A stretch of DNA of 12,400 nucleotides, taken from Candidatus Omnitrophota bacterium. Its GTDB lineage: Bacteria; Omnitrophota; Gorgyraeia; B26-G9. Position numbers and translations under genes: made by a program. Positions within the stretch are counted from its first letter, which is position 1. Each line of letters opens with the position of its first letter. The notes below the pieces were generated by a model, which saw only the letters and a list, made by a program, of their open reading frames with translations, was not told the origin of the DNA and ran no database searches. Shown piece by piece: positions 1 to 6,337 of this stretch. The stretch is from assembly GCA_018399295.1 (NCBI GenBank), contig JAGYOO010000017.1, forward strand, positions 1 through 12,400. The letters are read 5' to 3'.

Positions 1-18
1 TGTATTTTTTTATCCACA

Positions 19-38
19 CCTGCCTGCCGGTAGGCAGG
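19..38. repeat. Short palindromic dispersed repeat (REP-like)
   Basis: The arms CCTGCCT and AGGCAGG are perfectly complementary around a six-base centre that is itself nearly palindromic. It lies downstream of the 3121-204 operon. Similar palindromes are common between genes in uncultured bacterial genomes. It has no clean T-run beside it on the operon's strand, so it is not a convincing terminator. Confidence 0.6.
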
Positions 39-55
39 GAGACTAAATTTTCTTA

Positions 56-82
56 CTCTGTGCCCTCTGTGCTCTCTGTGGT
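56..82. repeat. CTCTGTG-type dispersed repeat
   Basis: Three tandem variants of CTCTGTG(C/G) sit within 27 bases. The same motif recurs, diverged, at 6075-6098 (inverted) and 6314-6337 (direct). It lies in the gene-free stretch 1-203, which otherwise holds only the palindrome at 19-38 and AT-rich sequence. Confidence 0.6.
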
Positions 83-203
83 TGATTTTTTTAATCTTTT
101 TTACACCGTTATTATTTCTGCTGCAAAGTAACTGAACTATCCTTTGATTCTTTGACAGGCTTCTTTCTGTCAACCATTTTCAGGATTATCAGATCCCCTC
201 TTC

Positions 204-1154
204 CTAATTTCCCCTTGCCGGCTCCTTCTGAGCCAGAAACAGCACATTGCCTTGATCGCGACTTTTAAACAGTCTGAGGATCCGGAAACCGTGCTTTCGG
301 AGAAAAGCATTCAACTGATCGATCGTATATTTATAGGTAAACCCCATTTCAATTATTTCCCCCGCCTTCAGCTCAACCGACCGGCCCGCGCATTGCACGA
401 TACTGTCTTTCAGAATGCGGATTACCTTACTTGTCCGGTAAAGCGGCCCCTCCAGAGTAGGCGCGGGCTTAAGATCAAGCCGGAACTCACAATCGTTCGG
501 TCTCATGCCGCAGCGAAGCAGGGGGCCGATATTAAAGTTGACGTTTTCCGGGCAACGATATGTCGACTCGATCTTCCGACGCGTTTCCGGTCGTTCATAG
601 TAAAGACTGCAATCAAACAGAAACAGATCGTCCTCATTGAGAACAGTTCCGATATTACGTAATACCTCGTCCGGTTCATAATTACAAAACGTATTTCCGA
701 GAAGACAGAACATCACGGGTAACTCCCAGAAAATCCTGAGCACGGAAAGGTCTTCAAAGAACCCGACAAGACCGACAACCTCCAGCGGCAGGTCTTTGAC
801 CTGCTCCGTGGCCAGATCAACCAGAGGACTGCTGATATCGACCGGATAGTAGGTAAAACTGCTTAGCCGGCAAAGCTCGGTCAGAAGAATCTTTTCCTTC
901 TTCCCGTCCCCCACTCCGATACTTACCACATTCATTCCAGCCGGAACATACGCCGCGATCAGAGAAATGTTCTGAACAAGCAGTTCGGTCAGCTGCCGGC
1001 TGATTCCGAATCCAGGCGACTGATGAAGTTCAAGCCAGCCGCTGCTTCCGGTTTCCCCGGTATAAAGAAGATAATCCGGCATCCGGTGATGCTGCAGATT
1101 TTCCGCCAGCTTCTCCTCCAGTGTCTCCGGTTTCAGCAGTTCTATTTTTTTCAC
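204..1154 (-). CDS. EgtD-like SAM-dependent methyltransferase
   Basis: A 316 aa cytosolic protein of the histidine-specific methyltransferase family (Methyltransf_33/EgtD-like). The SAM-binding loop reads SIGVGDGKKEK (78-88). It is followed by YYPVDIS (102-108), the counterpart of the family's YVPVDVS, and by LGNTFCNYEP (152-161), the counterpart of LGSTIGN. The C-terminal substrate region FTYKYT (272-277) resembles the family's TExSxKY segment, but the expected Glu appears to be Gly271 and the Ser a Thr, so histidine is not an assured substrate. The start is GTG. Its ribosome binding site AGGTGA overlaps the TAG stop of the radical SAM gene upstream, which implies translational coupling. The family is well supported; the substrate is unknown. 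An ergothioneine role is not supported, since no EgtB or EgtC partner is in the window. Confidence 0.8.
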   Translation of the reverse strand: MKKIELLKPETLEEKLAENLQHHRMPDYLLYTGETGSSGWLELHQSPGFGISRQLTELLVQNISLIAAYVPAGMNVVSIGVGDGKKEKILLTELCRLSSFTYYPVDISSPLVDLATEQVKDLPLEVVGLVGFFEDLSVLRIFWELPVMFCLLGNTFCNYEPDEVLRNIGTVLNEDDLFLFDCSLYYERPETRRKIESTYRCPENVNFNIGPLLRCGMRPNDCEFRLDLKPAPTLEGPLYRTSKVIRILKDSIVQCAGRSVELKAGEIIEMGFTYKYTIDQLNAFLRKHGFRILRLFKSRDQGNVLFLAQKEPARGN

Positions 1155-1161
1155 GTTTCAC

Positions 1162-2301
1162 CTACTTAAAGCACTGCTGACACTCCAGCTTCAACGCCTC
1201 CAGAGGGCCAAGCCCGCGGTTTATTCCCATCGCATAGGCATAACCACGACAGCCGATGCATTCGTCTCCGTACTCACACCCCCGGCACTTCCCCTCCAAG
1301 TGCCGATCAATATGGCGCACGTAATGAAAAAGTTCAGAATCATAAATATCTTTCAATGACTTATCATTCACATTGAACAAATACCGGCCATTCTGCCGCA
1401 ATGCCGGGTGTTCATCTAATTTAGTCGGCGCACAGGGCCGGACATCGCCATTCAGAGTAATATACAGGCTGTAAAGATGCTGCAGACAGCCGCTGGCGGT
1501 AAGAGGCGTATAGATAAGCCAATCATATCCGTAGTTACGCCGGTCGATCCCCAGCAACTTCTCCTTGTACTGCCGAATCTGTTTCTGCTCCAGAAGCGCC
1601 TGGGCCAGATACTGTTTCGCCCGGCCAGTAGGAGTGATTATCTCCATATTGGGAAAAATGTTATGATCGCGGCAGAAACGCCAGATAGTATCCGTTTCTT
1701 TGATATTAAGGCGGTTACACACGAATGAAACCCCCAACCGAAGACGACTGCTGTCGTCGGGATCTGAAAAGCCGGCATCCATCAGATTCCTCAGCCCACG
1801 CTGAATCGCGGTAAATGAGCCCGGTCGGCCGGAAAGATAATCCTGGACCTCGGGGCGGAACGAATCCAGCTTCCCCATTACTGATGCGTTACGAGCGTAA
1901 AGAAACCGGGCGAGCCGTTTTGAAATCGCAATGGTATTGGAAAAGATAACCGGGATCATCCCGTTATCCACGATAAAGGAGATCAGATCTTCGAACCGGG
2001 AATACAGGGTCGGTTCGCCGCCGCCGATCACTACGATCGATCCCGCTCCCAATTCTTTCGCCTCCCGGACCACCCGTTCCAAAAGTGAGAAATCGGCTTC
2101 TTTGCCCGGATCACCGCTTTCAGCATAACAGTAGCGGCATTTCAGATTGCACGCGGCATTAGTTTCCAGCCGAAGGGCCAAAAGACGGTTTTCGTCACGT
2201 GCGGAAAATGCATCTTCCGCGGCATAAGTATAGCCGGCAAGAACCGGCGGACGGGAAAACCGCAGATTGGTAGTCGAACTTTTTTGGATAAGCTGGTACA
2301 T
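1162..2301 (-). CDS. Radical SAM/SPASM domain protein
   Basis: A 379 aa iron-sulfur enzyme. The radical SAM cluster motif CNLKCRYC supplies Cys51, Cys55 and Cys58, and GGGEP at 93-97 is the usual SAM-contacting motif. The C-terminal part carries a SPASM-type auxiliary-cluster pattern: Cys272, Cys290, Cys339, Cys342, Cys348, Cys351, Cys374 and Cys377, with NGDVRPC at 284-290 typical of such domains. SPASM members mostly modify peptides or proteins, or mature enzymes, through radical chemistry; which of these applies here cannot be read from the sequence. The ribosome binding site GAGGAAGGGG precedes the ATG. It lies 20 bases after the holin-like gene, and the methyltransferase gene begins 7 bases after its stop, so the two enzymes probably act in one pathway. 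No obvious RiPP precursor peptide lies next to it; the 59 aa Cys-rich gene looks more like a zinc-binding protein. Confidence 0.9.
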   Translation of the reverse strand: MYQLIQKSSTTNLRFSRPPVLAGYTYAAEDAFSARDENRLLALRLETNAACNLKCRYCYAESGDPGKEADFSLLERVVREAKELGAGSIVVIGGGEPTLYSRFEDLISFIVDNGMIPVIFSNTIAISKRLARFLYARNASVMGKLDSFRPEVQDYLSGRPGSFTAIQRGLRNLMDAGFSDPDDSSRLRLGVSFVCNRLNIKETDTIWRFCRDHNIFPNMEIITPTGRAKQYLAQALLEQKQIRQYKEKLLGIDRRNYGYDWLIYTPLTASGCLQHLYSLYITLNGDVRPCAPTKLDEHPALRQNGRYLFNVNDKSLKDIYDSELFHYVRHIDRHLEGKCRGCEYGDECIGCRGYAYAMGINRGLGPLEALKLECQQCFK

Positions 2302-2321
2302 CCCCTTCCTCTTTCTAACTT

Positions 2322-2723
2322 TCAGGCGGAATTATTTTTAACGGATTCACGCATGATCTGATTTATCAGCCGGTCTCCTTTAAACTTTCTGAGCCACCTG
2401 CCTTCAGAAAAAATAAACAGCATTCCGGCGATTCCCGGCAGCAGATATACCAGTGCCACGACAATCACCGCGGCGCTTAGACTGATGTTCCCAAACTGCA
2501 CCGCGTAAACAAGCAGGGCCAGAGGCAGAATGATCAGCCCGGCGATCACCAGGGCCAGAAAAAAGAATCCGACCGCGCAAAACACAGCCAGCCGTCGGAT
2601 AAAATCAATGGTTTTTACGTAAAATATCGTCCCCTTGATCCGAGCATAATCGGCGAAGATTTTTTCATAATTCCCCGCCTCCTGGCGGATCAGTCTCGCC
2701 AGAAGATACAGCAGCTTATTCAT
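2322..2723 (-). CDS. Holin superfamily III / DUF1469-like membrane protein
   Basis: A 133 aa protein with an amphipathic, charged N-terminal third (1-42), two long hydrophobic segments at about 43-75 and 78-107, and a basic C-terminal tail. This is the layout of the phage-holin-superfamily-III/DUF1469 (YqjE-like) proteins, which in most bacteria are inner-membrane proteins unrelated to lysis. A strong ribosome binding site, AAAGGAG, lies 7 bases before the ATG. It is the third gene of the operon, after the small zinc-binding-type gene and before the radical SAM gene. No phage gene is nearby, so the holin name should be read as a fold or family label only. The family call is from overall pattern, not a search. 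Confidence 0.6.
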   Translation of the reverse strand: MNKLLYLLARLIRQEAGNYEKIFADYARIKGTIFYVKTIDFIRRLAVFCAVGFFFLALVIAGLIILPLALLVYAVQFGNISLSAAVIVVALVYLLPGIAGMLFIFSEGRWLRKFKGDRLINQIMRESVKNNSA

Positions 2724-2740
2724 TAATCACTCCTTTCGTC

Positions 2741-2920
2741 TTACTTCATCTTCTTTTTTACCCGCCGGGTAAAAAATTCTTCATCCATACAACATTCTTC
2801 CGAGCAGTAATAACGGTCTTTCCATTCATAAGCCTTTTCTATCTTTATCTCCGCCCCGCACCCGTAGCATTCGACTCTACCATTGTTCACCAGGAAACTA
2901 TTCTTCTCCTGAAGCTTCAT
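2741..2920 (-). CDS. Small Cys-rich putative zinc-binding protein (59 aa)
   Basis: A 59 aa protein starting MKLQEKNSF. It has a CYGC pair (Cys-x2-Cys at about 19-22), a charged linker containing YEWKDRYYC, and a second cluster C-x3-CC (SEECC), then a Lys/Arg-rich tail. The paired Cys knuckles with an aromatic residue before the second cluster resemble treble-clef or TRASH/MYND-type zinc ribbons. The ribosome binding site GAGAGG precedes the ATG by 8 bases, and the next gene begins 17 bases after its stop, so it sits inside the operon. The zinc role is inferred from the Cys pattern. Alternatives are a metal-sensing or chaperone protein, or less likely a Cys-rich substrate of the downstream radical SAM enzyme. 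Confidence 0.7.
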   Translation of the reverse strand: MKLQEKNSFLVNNGRVECYGCGAEIKIEKAYEWKDRYYCSEECCMDEEFFTRRVKKKMK

Positions 2921-2953
2921 TTCTTTTACCTCTCCTGTTTTGGGTTAAGGTTA

Positions 2954-3121
2954 TTAAACATGAGGCTGACGATTAATCCTATTCAGAGAGAAAAGGATAA
3001 CGAGCCAGGCCAGCGAAAAAAACATCAGGATCCTCACCACCTGGAACGGTATCATGCCGCTTAAACCGAGAACTCCGGAAATTAGAACAAGGCTGATAAC
3101 GGCTAAAGCGGCTGTTCGCAT
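2954..3121 (-). CDS. DUF1328-like two-helix membrane peptide (55 aa)
   Basis: A 55 aa hydrophobic protein starting MRTAALAVISLV. It has two membrane helices at about 3-22 and 27-46, separated by a short SGMIPFQ turn, with a basic C-terminal tail. The pattern of a first helix ending in VLGLSG and a second helix in the style VxRILMFFSLAWLVILF matches the DUF1328 (YtjA-like) family of small membrane proteins, which is often linked to envelope stress. The near-perfect ribosome binding site GGGAGGAG lies just before the ATG. It is the first gene of the 3121-204 operon, with a promoter-like pair at 3180-3207 upstream. Confidence 0.75.
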   Translation of the reverse strand: MRTAALAVISLVLISGVLGLSGMIPFQVVRILMFFSLAWLVILFSLNRINRQPHV

Positions 3122-3162
3122 TGACTCCTCCCGGGTAACTTTTATCCAAGATTCAAGGCCAG

Positions 3163-3178
3163 TTTAACTTACGTTAAA
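3163..3178. promoter_or_regulatory. Palindromic operator candidate
   Basis: TTTAACTTACGTTAAA is a perfect 6-4-6 palindrome. It overlaps the transcription start predicted from the minus-strand promoter at 3180-3207 (about 3173), a position where a bound repressor would block initiation. The binding protein is unknown. Confidence 0.4.
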
Positions 3179-3179
3179 A

Positions 3180-3207
3180 ATAATATAGAAGATAAGCGAG
3201 GTTGTAA
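3180..3207 (-). promoter_or_regulatory. Promoter candidate for the 3121-204 operon
   Basis: On the minus strand, TTACAA (-35) and TATTAT (-10) are separated by 16 bases. The predicted start lies about 52 bases before the DUF1328-like gene. This is the only sizeable gap upstream of the five-gene operon. Confidence 0.4.
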
Positions 3208-3249
3208 ATTGGAAGGGTCTGCTTTTTATTGACTTATTTCTTCCGGGAT

Positions 3250-3741
3250 CTATTTCAGGAGCAGATACTGAACGGTGGCACCGATGATAAACATGACCAC
3301 CAGCAGGATGATCTTAAACGAAAAGTCACCAGGCAGGCTTTCCGCGACAAACACCGCCCCGACTAAAGAGGAGAAGAGTATCAGAGCTGATTGAAAAAAT
3401 AACAGCGAAAGAAATCCTCCGATCAGACCGCCAGCCAGAACAATCAAACCCGGGGCCTCGGAAACTGAAACAAACCTCGCGGTCAGGATCCCGGCGATAT
3501 ATGCTCCGCCGAGAAACCCCGCGGCCAAAACCGCTATACCCTGGAGGAATACGGCCAGAATAATTCCGATCATTCCGAAAAAAAGCGCGAAGACCAGAAC
3601 CGCCAGATCGTTATCCGGCCAGAAATAAAACCTGCCCCATTCCGCTCCGGTTAAAAAACCAAGCGAACCGACAAACAGCCAGAATAACTGCCGGCCGAAA
3701 AACAGCAGAGCAACCCCGGCCGCCAATCTGAATAAATCCAT
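3250..3741 (-). CDS. Multi-pass membrane protein, TMEM198/DUF4203-like
   Basis: A 163 aa, strongly hydrophobic protein with about six predicted helices (about 8-32, 46-66, 67-88, 97-116, 117-135, 142-162), rich in Gly, Ala and Phe, with few charges and no soluble domain. The repeated Gly-rich helices and the overall length resemble the TMEM198/DUF4203 family, whose function is unknown. Its ATG shares a base with the TAA stop of the TIM-barrel gene (TAATG), so translation is likely coupled by re-initiation; there is only a weak GGATGGG in front. It is the last gene of the 5997-3250 operon. Why a membrane protein is coupled to a TIM-barrel enzyme and an AEP-like protein is not evident. Confidence 0.65.
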   Translation of the reverse strand: MDLFRLAAGVALLFFGRQLFWLFVGSLGFLTGAEWGRFYFWPDNDLAVLVFALFFGMIGIILAVFLQGIAVLAAGFLGGAYIAGILTARFVSVSEAPGLIVLAGGLIGGFLSLLFFQSALILFSSLVGAVFVAESLPGDFSFKIILLVVMFIIGATVQYLLLK

Positions 3742-4595
3742 TATAATCCCATCCGGTTAAGTTCCTTTTCCCTGTCTCTTAAAAAACGCCGTCCGCAACA
3801 AGCACGTTCGAGCGTGCGGCTGACCTCAGCTTCATTCACTCCGGCCAGTTCCAGGATAAAGGTCCCCTGAAAACAGTGACGGGAAAGAGAAGCGACTATC
3901 CGCCTCCAATCCAGCCCCCCTTCTCCCGGAGCCAGGTGCTGGTCCTCTCTTCCATGATTATCGTTGGCATGAACTATTTTAATAAACGGAGCAAGTTTTG
4001 CAACTAAAGAATAAAGCCTCCCCTCCAGATTGGCATGTCCGGTATCCAGGCAAATCCCCACGTCTTTTTCCAGCAGCGCTCCCCACAGCCACATCAGATT
4101 GCTTAGATTCCCTATAGACAGCGACGGGATCATGTTTTCCAGAAGCAGCATCAGATTATGACGGTGGCAATGATCAGCAATACGGGAAAGTGATTCGGCG
4201 GTAAACTGAAGCCGGGACAATCTCTCCTCCAGAGGTATCCGATCATAATGCAGCTCCGGACCGGGATGTAGCACCAGATACGCCGCCTGTAGCGCTCCGC
4301 CGGCCTCAACTACCTTGAAAACTACACTCTGCGAATGCTCCCGCCGGCTTCGGTCCGGAGAAGAAATGTCGATATCCGGCGCAAACGGAGCGTGCAGAGA
4401 CAGAATCTGCAGGCCAAGACGGTCAAGATGTTTTGCCGTAGCCTCAACCGCGTGTGGATCTAAATAATTGAAATGGTCAGTATGAGTCGAGATCTCCAGC
4501 AGGGAAAAACCTGAATCACGTATCTTCTCCAATACCCGATTAATATCAATCCTGTAAAAACAGCCCGTGGAAAGGCCGATGGCCCAATTTCCCAT
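3741..4595 (-). CDS. AP_endonuc_2 TIM-barrel protein (sugar isomerase or endonuclease IV-like)
   Basis: A 284 aa cytosolic TIM-barrel enzyme of the xylose-isomerase-like/endonuclease IV superfamily. The metal-ligand residues occur in the expected order: His68 (LHAP), His110 (LHPG), Glu153 (LLEN), Asp184 and His187 (DTGH), His209 (VHAND), Asp218 and His220 (DQHL) and Glu249 (LELAG). This matches the nine ligands of the trinuclear zinc centre of E. coli Nfo in order, with similar spacing. The segment GEGGLDW (224-230) is, however, typical of sugar-phosphate isomerase/epimerase members, so the substrate is open. A perfect AGGAGG lies before the ATG, which supports this start even though it overlaps the 3' end of the AEP-like gene by 50 bases. 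The operon context with an AEP-like protein hints at nucleic acid work, but this is inference. Confidence 0.8.
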   Translation of the reverse strand: MGNWAIGLSTGCFYRIDINRVLEKIRDSGFSLLEISTHTDHFNYLDPHAVEATAKHLDRLGLQILSLHAPFAPDIDISSPDRSRREHSQSVVFKVVEAGGALQAAYLVLHPGPELHYDRIPLEERLSRLQFTAESLSRIADHCHRHNLMLLLENMIPSLSIGNLSNLMWLWGALLEKDVGICLDTGHANLEGRLYSLVAKLAPFIKIVHANDNHGREDQHLAPGEGGLDWRRIVASLSRHCFQGTFILELAGVNEAEVSRTLERACCGRRFLRDREKELNRMGL

Positions 4596-5997
4596 GCTTC
4601 CTCCTGTTCAATAAAGACCGTCGGTACGGTTCAAGGTCACAAGACAGCCCGTCGCACAGTCCTTTCTCTTTGTTAGACTTGCAATTAAAATCAACCAGAT
4701 CATCCAGTCCGAGAGCAAACTGCCCGGTAAATATCCTGGTATAGAATTCCGCTCGGGCAGTGGCATCGTAACTGTACCAGAGCAGCCCCCAGCCGTGATC
4801 CCGCTCAAACTTGGAGCGGATGAGCCCGGCGATATGCCGGGGATGCCAGCCCAGGGACAAAAGCACACGGACAATAAATTCGATCCCCGCCGGCTGAAGC
4901 AGAATGTCATTAGGCCTCAACAGCATTCGCCGCGCGCATTCAGGCAATTCGACAAACGATATCCGGTCATAACTTATCCCCCAGTTTTCCGGCTCCTCCG
5001 GCTGTACGGAATAAAACCATTCATGGTAAATACGCGCGGCCGACTTCTCATACTCACACACCATATTTTCACTCGGCCCGCTTTGATCGGGAATCCGGGC
5101 CGAAGTCCGCCGGGCCAGCTGGCGAACTCCATCCTGATCCCGCATCAGGCGCACCGCATCTTCCAATTCCATCTTCTGGAACGGTATCACGAATATCTGC
5201 GGAACCTGGGTCACTCCGTCCAGAGTTATCCCCTTTTCCCGCGCCTTCAGATATCTTGTAAAGGGAATCCTGATCGTTCGGGTATAAAGCGGATCGGCAT
5301 ATTCGGAGATATCATAAGATACTATCTCCCGACCCCGGTCGATCGGGCCGACGGTAACCGCGGTCAATTTCAGGGGGATCAGAGATTGAAAGTCGGACAT
5401 CTCCTTTACCCGGTATGCCAGGCTTTCCATTACCAATCCCAAACCAAAAAAGGCATCCCCTGTAACAGGAGAAATAATGTCGCCGTCCGGAGATCGCCAC
5501 TGCCTGTACTTCGCCTTCAATGAAGGCGGCGCGGTTCCCAGATTTGCCAGTCTGATAAACGCCGGAGAACCCAATTCCAGACGCCAGATGAAATGATTAC
5601 CTCTGCCAGTCAGGACATGCAACGGCCGGATGCCTGAACCAAGAAGCAGTTTTCGCACCGCAAATGTAACCGGATCCTGAAGGCGAAAGCTTCGATTTAT
5701 ATCCAAATAGGGTTCGGCCGGAAAATCGAAATTAACATATTCGATATCCAGATGAACCAAAAGTGATCTGCGATCCCAGAAGGACCGGGCAATATCCAGA
5801 TCCCGGTCCAGGAAATAATCCAGTTCCTGCGGCGGCTGGGCAGACAGAAACTGTTCCCGGGAAAAATCCGATCGACTGATATATACGGCAGAGAAGTCTT
5901 CTCCCCGAACATCTCCCAGATATTCCAGGATGCGGGCGCGGATAAACGGATCCGCGTAGTAGCGAACCTTGGAAATCTCTACTGTATTTTTTTCCAT
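4546..5997 (-). CDS. Stand-alone AEP (primase-polymerase)-like protein
   Basis: A 483 aa protein with the signature motifs of the archaeo-eukaryotic primase superfamily. Motif I is LVHLDIEYVNF (80-90), giving the acidic pair Asp84-x-Glu86. Motif II is TGRGNHFIW (130-138), the sGxGxH motif with His135. A motif III candidate is Asp229 in IVSYDIS (225-231), followed by RTIRIPFTRYLKA (240-252), which resembles the post-catalytic RxPxSxxxK region of bacterial AEPs. The C-terminal half is helical and ends with a Cys pattern, Cys439-x8-Cys448-x4-Cys453, which could bind a metal. There is no helicase or ligase domain, and the gene is not next to phage, plasmid replication or Ku/LigD genes. A weak AAGGG lies 4 bases before the ATG. 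It is the first gene of the operon. It might prime, fill gaps or act in repair; a degenerate, non-catalytic AEP is the alternative. Confidence 0.7.
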   Translation of the reverse strand: MEKNTVEISKVRYYADPFIRARILEYLGDVRGEDFSAVYISRSDFSREQFLSAQPPQELDYFLDRDLDIARSFWDRRSLLVHLDIEYVNFDFPAEPYLDINRSFRLQDPVTFAVRKLLLGSGIRPLHVLTGRGNHFIWRLELGSPAFIRLANLGTAPPSLKAKYRQWRSPDGDIISPVTGDAFFGLGLVMESLAYRVKEMSDFQSLIPLKLTAVTVGPIDRGREIVSYDISEYADPLYTRTIRIPFTRYLKAREKGITLDGVTQVPQIFVIPFQKMELEDAVRLMRDQDGVRQLARRTSARIPDQSGPSENMVCEYEKSAARIYHEWFYSVQPEEPENWGISYDRISFVELPECARRMLLRPNDILLQPAGIEFIVRVLLSLGWHPRHIAGLIRSKFERDHGWGLLWYSYDATARAEFYTRIFTGQFALGLDDLVDFNCKSNKEKGLCDGLSCDLEPYRRSLLNRRKHGKLGHRPFHGLFLQD

Positions 5998-6074
5998 AGA
6001 CCCTTGTCTTGTTCTGAATAATTGACACTTTTTACATTTACCGCGTTAATTTGATGTATTCTTTTAACCTAAAG

Positions 6075-6337
6075 TTCACGGAGAACACAGAGGCAAAGGG
6101 AAAAAGAAAATAACTTTAAAATTTGATTAAACTGATTTTAAATGATTAAAAGCATTAGCCCCTCAACATTACCTCAAACACAAATGTTGCATGTGATTTT
6201 TGGTAATCAATTTAATCGGTCTTTAATCCTTTAATCAAATTTTTGTTTATTTACTTTTTGTTTATCATTTTTATTACATGAGATTTGGTCATTAGTTATT
6301 CTTACCAGGGCCTCTATTCTCTCTGTGTTTCAGTGGA
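6075..6337. repeat. Nested inverted-repeat element (MITE-like)
   Basis: This fills most of the 332-base gene-free stretch 5998-6329. The outer arms are CAC-GA-ACACAGAG-type sequences at 6075-6098 and, inverted, at 6314-6337. The inner arms are AAATTTGATTAAA at 6119-6131 and its complement within 6224-6241, flanked by further TTTAATC-like pieces. A 20-base stretch at 6224-6243 recurs exactly at 8761-8780. No ORF lies inside. The right end overlaps the last codons of the oxidoreductase gene. The rest of the stretch is AT-rich and holds no promoter I would defend for the AEP-like gene. Confidence 0.6.

Noticed and set aside
204..1154. Naming the methyltransferase egtD (ergothioneine synthesis)
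   Set aside because: The substrate-contacting Glu appears to be replaced and no egtB, egtC or egtE partner is present.
2322..2723. Prophage lysis holin
   Set aside because: There is no endolysin, phage structural or integrase gene nearby, and the family is common in non-phage operons.
3741..4595. Naming the TIM-barrel gene nfo
   Set aside because: The metal ligands fit, but the GEGGLDW segment is typical of sugar-phosphate isomerases, so the substrate cannot be decided by eye.
4795..5523. 242-codon open frame on the plus strand
   Set aside because: It is entirely antisense to the AEP-like gene, whose frame carries recognisable motifs. It is basic and low in complexity, with no start signal.
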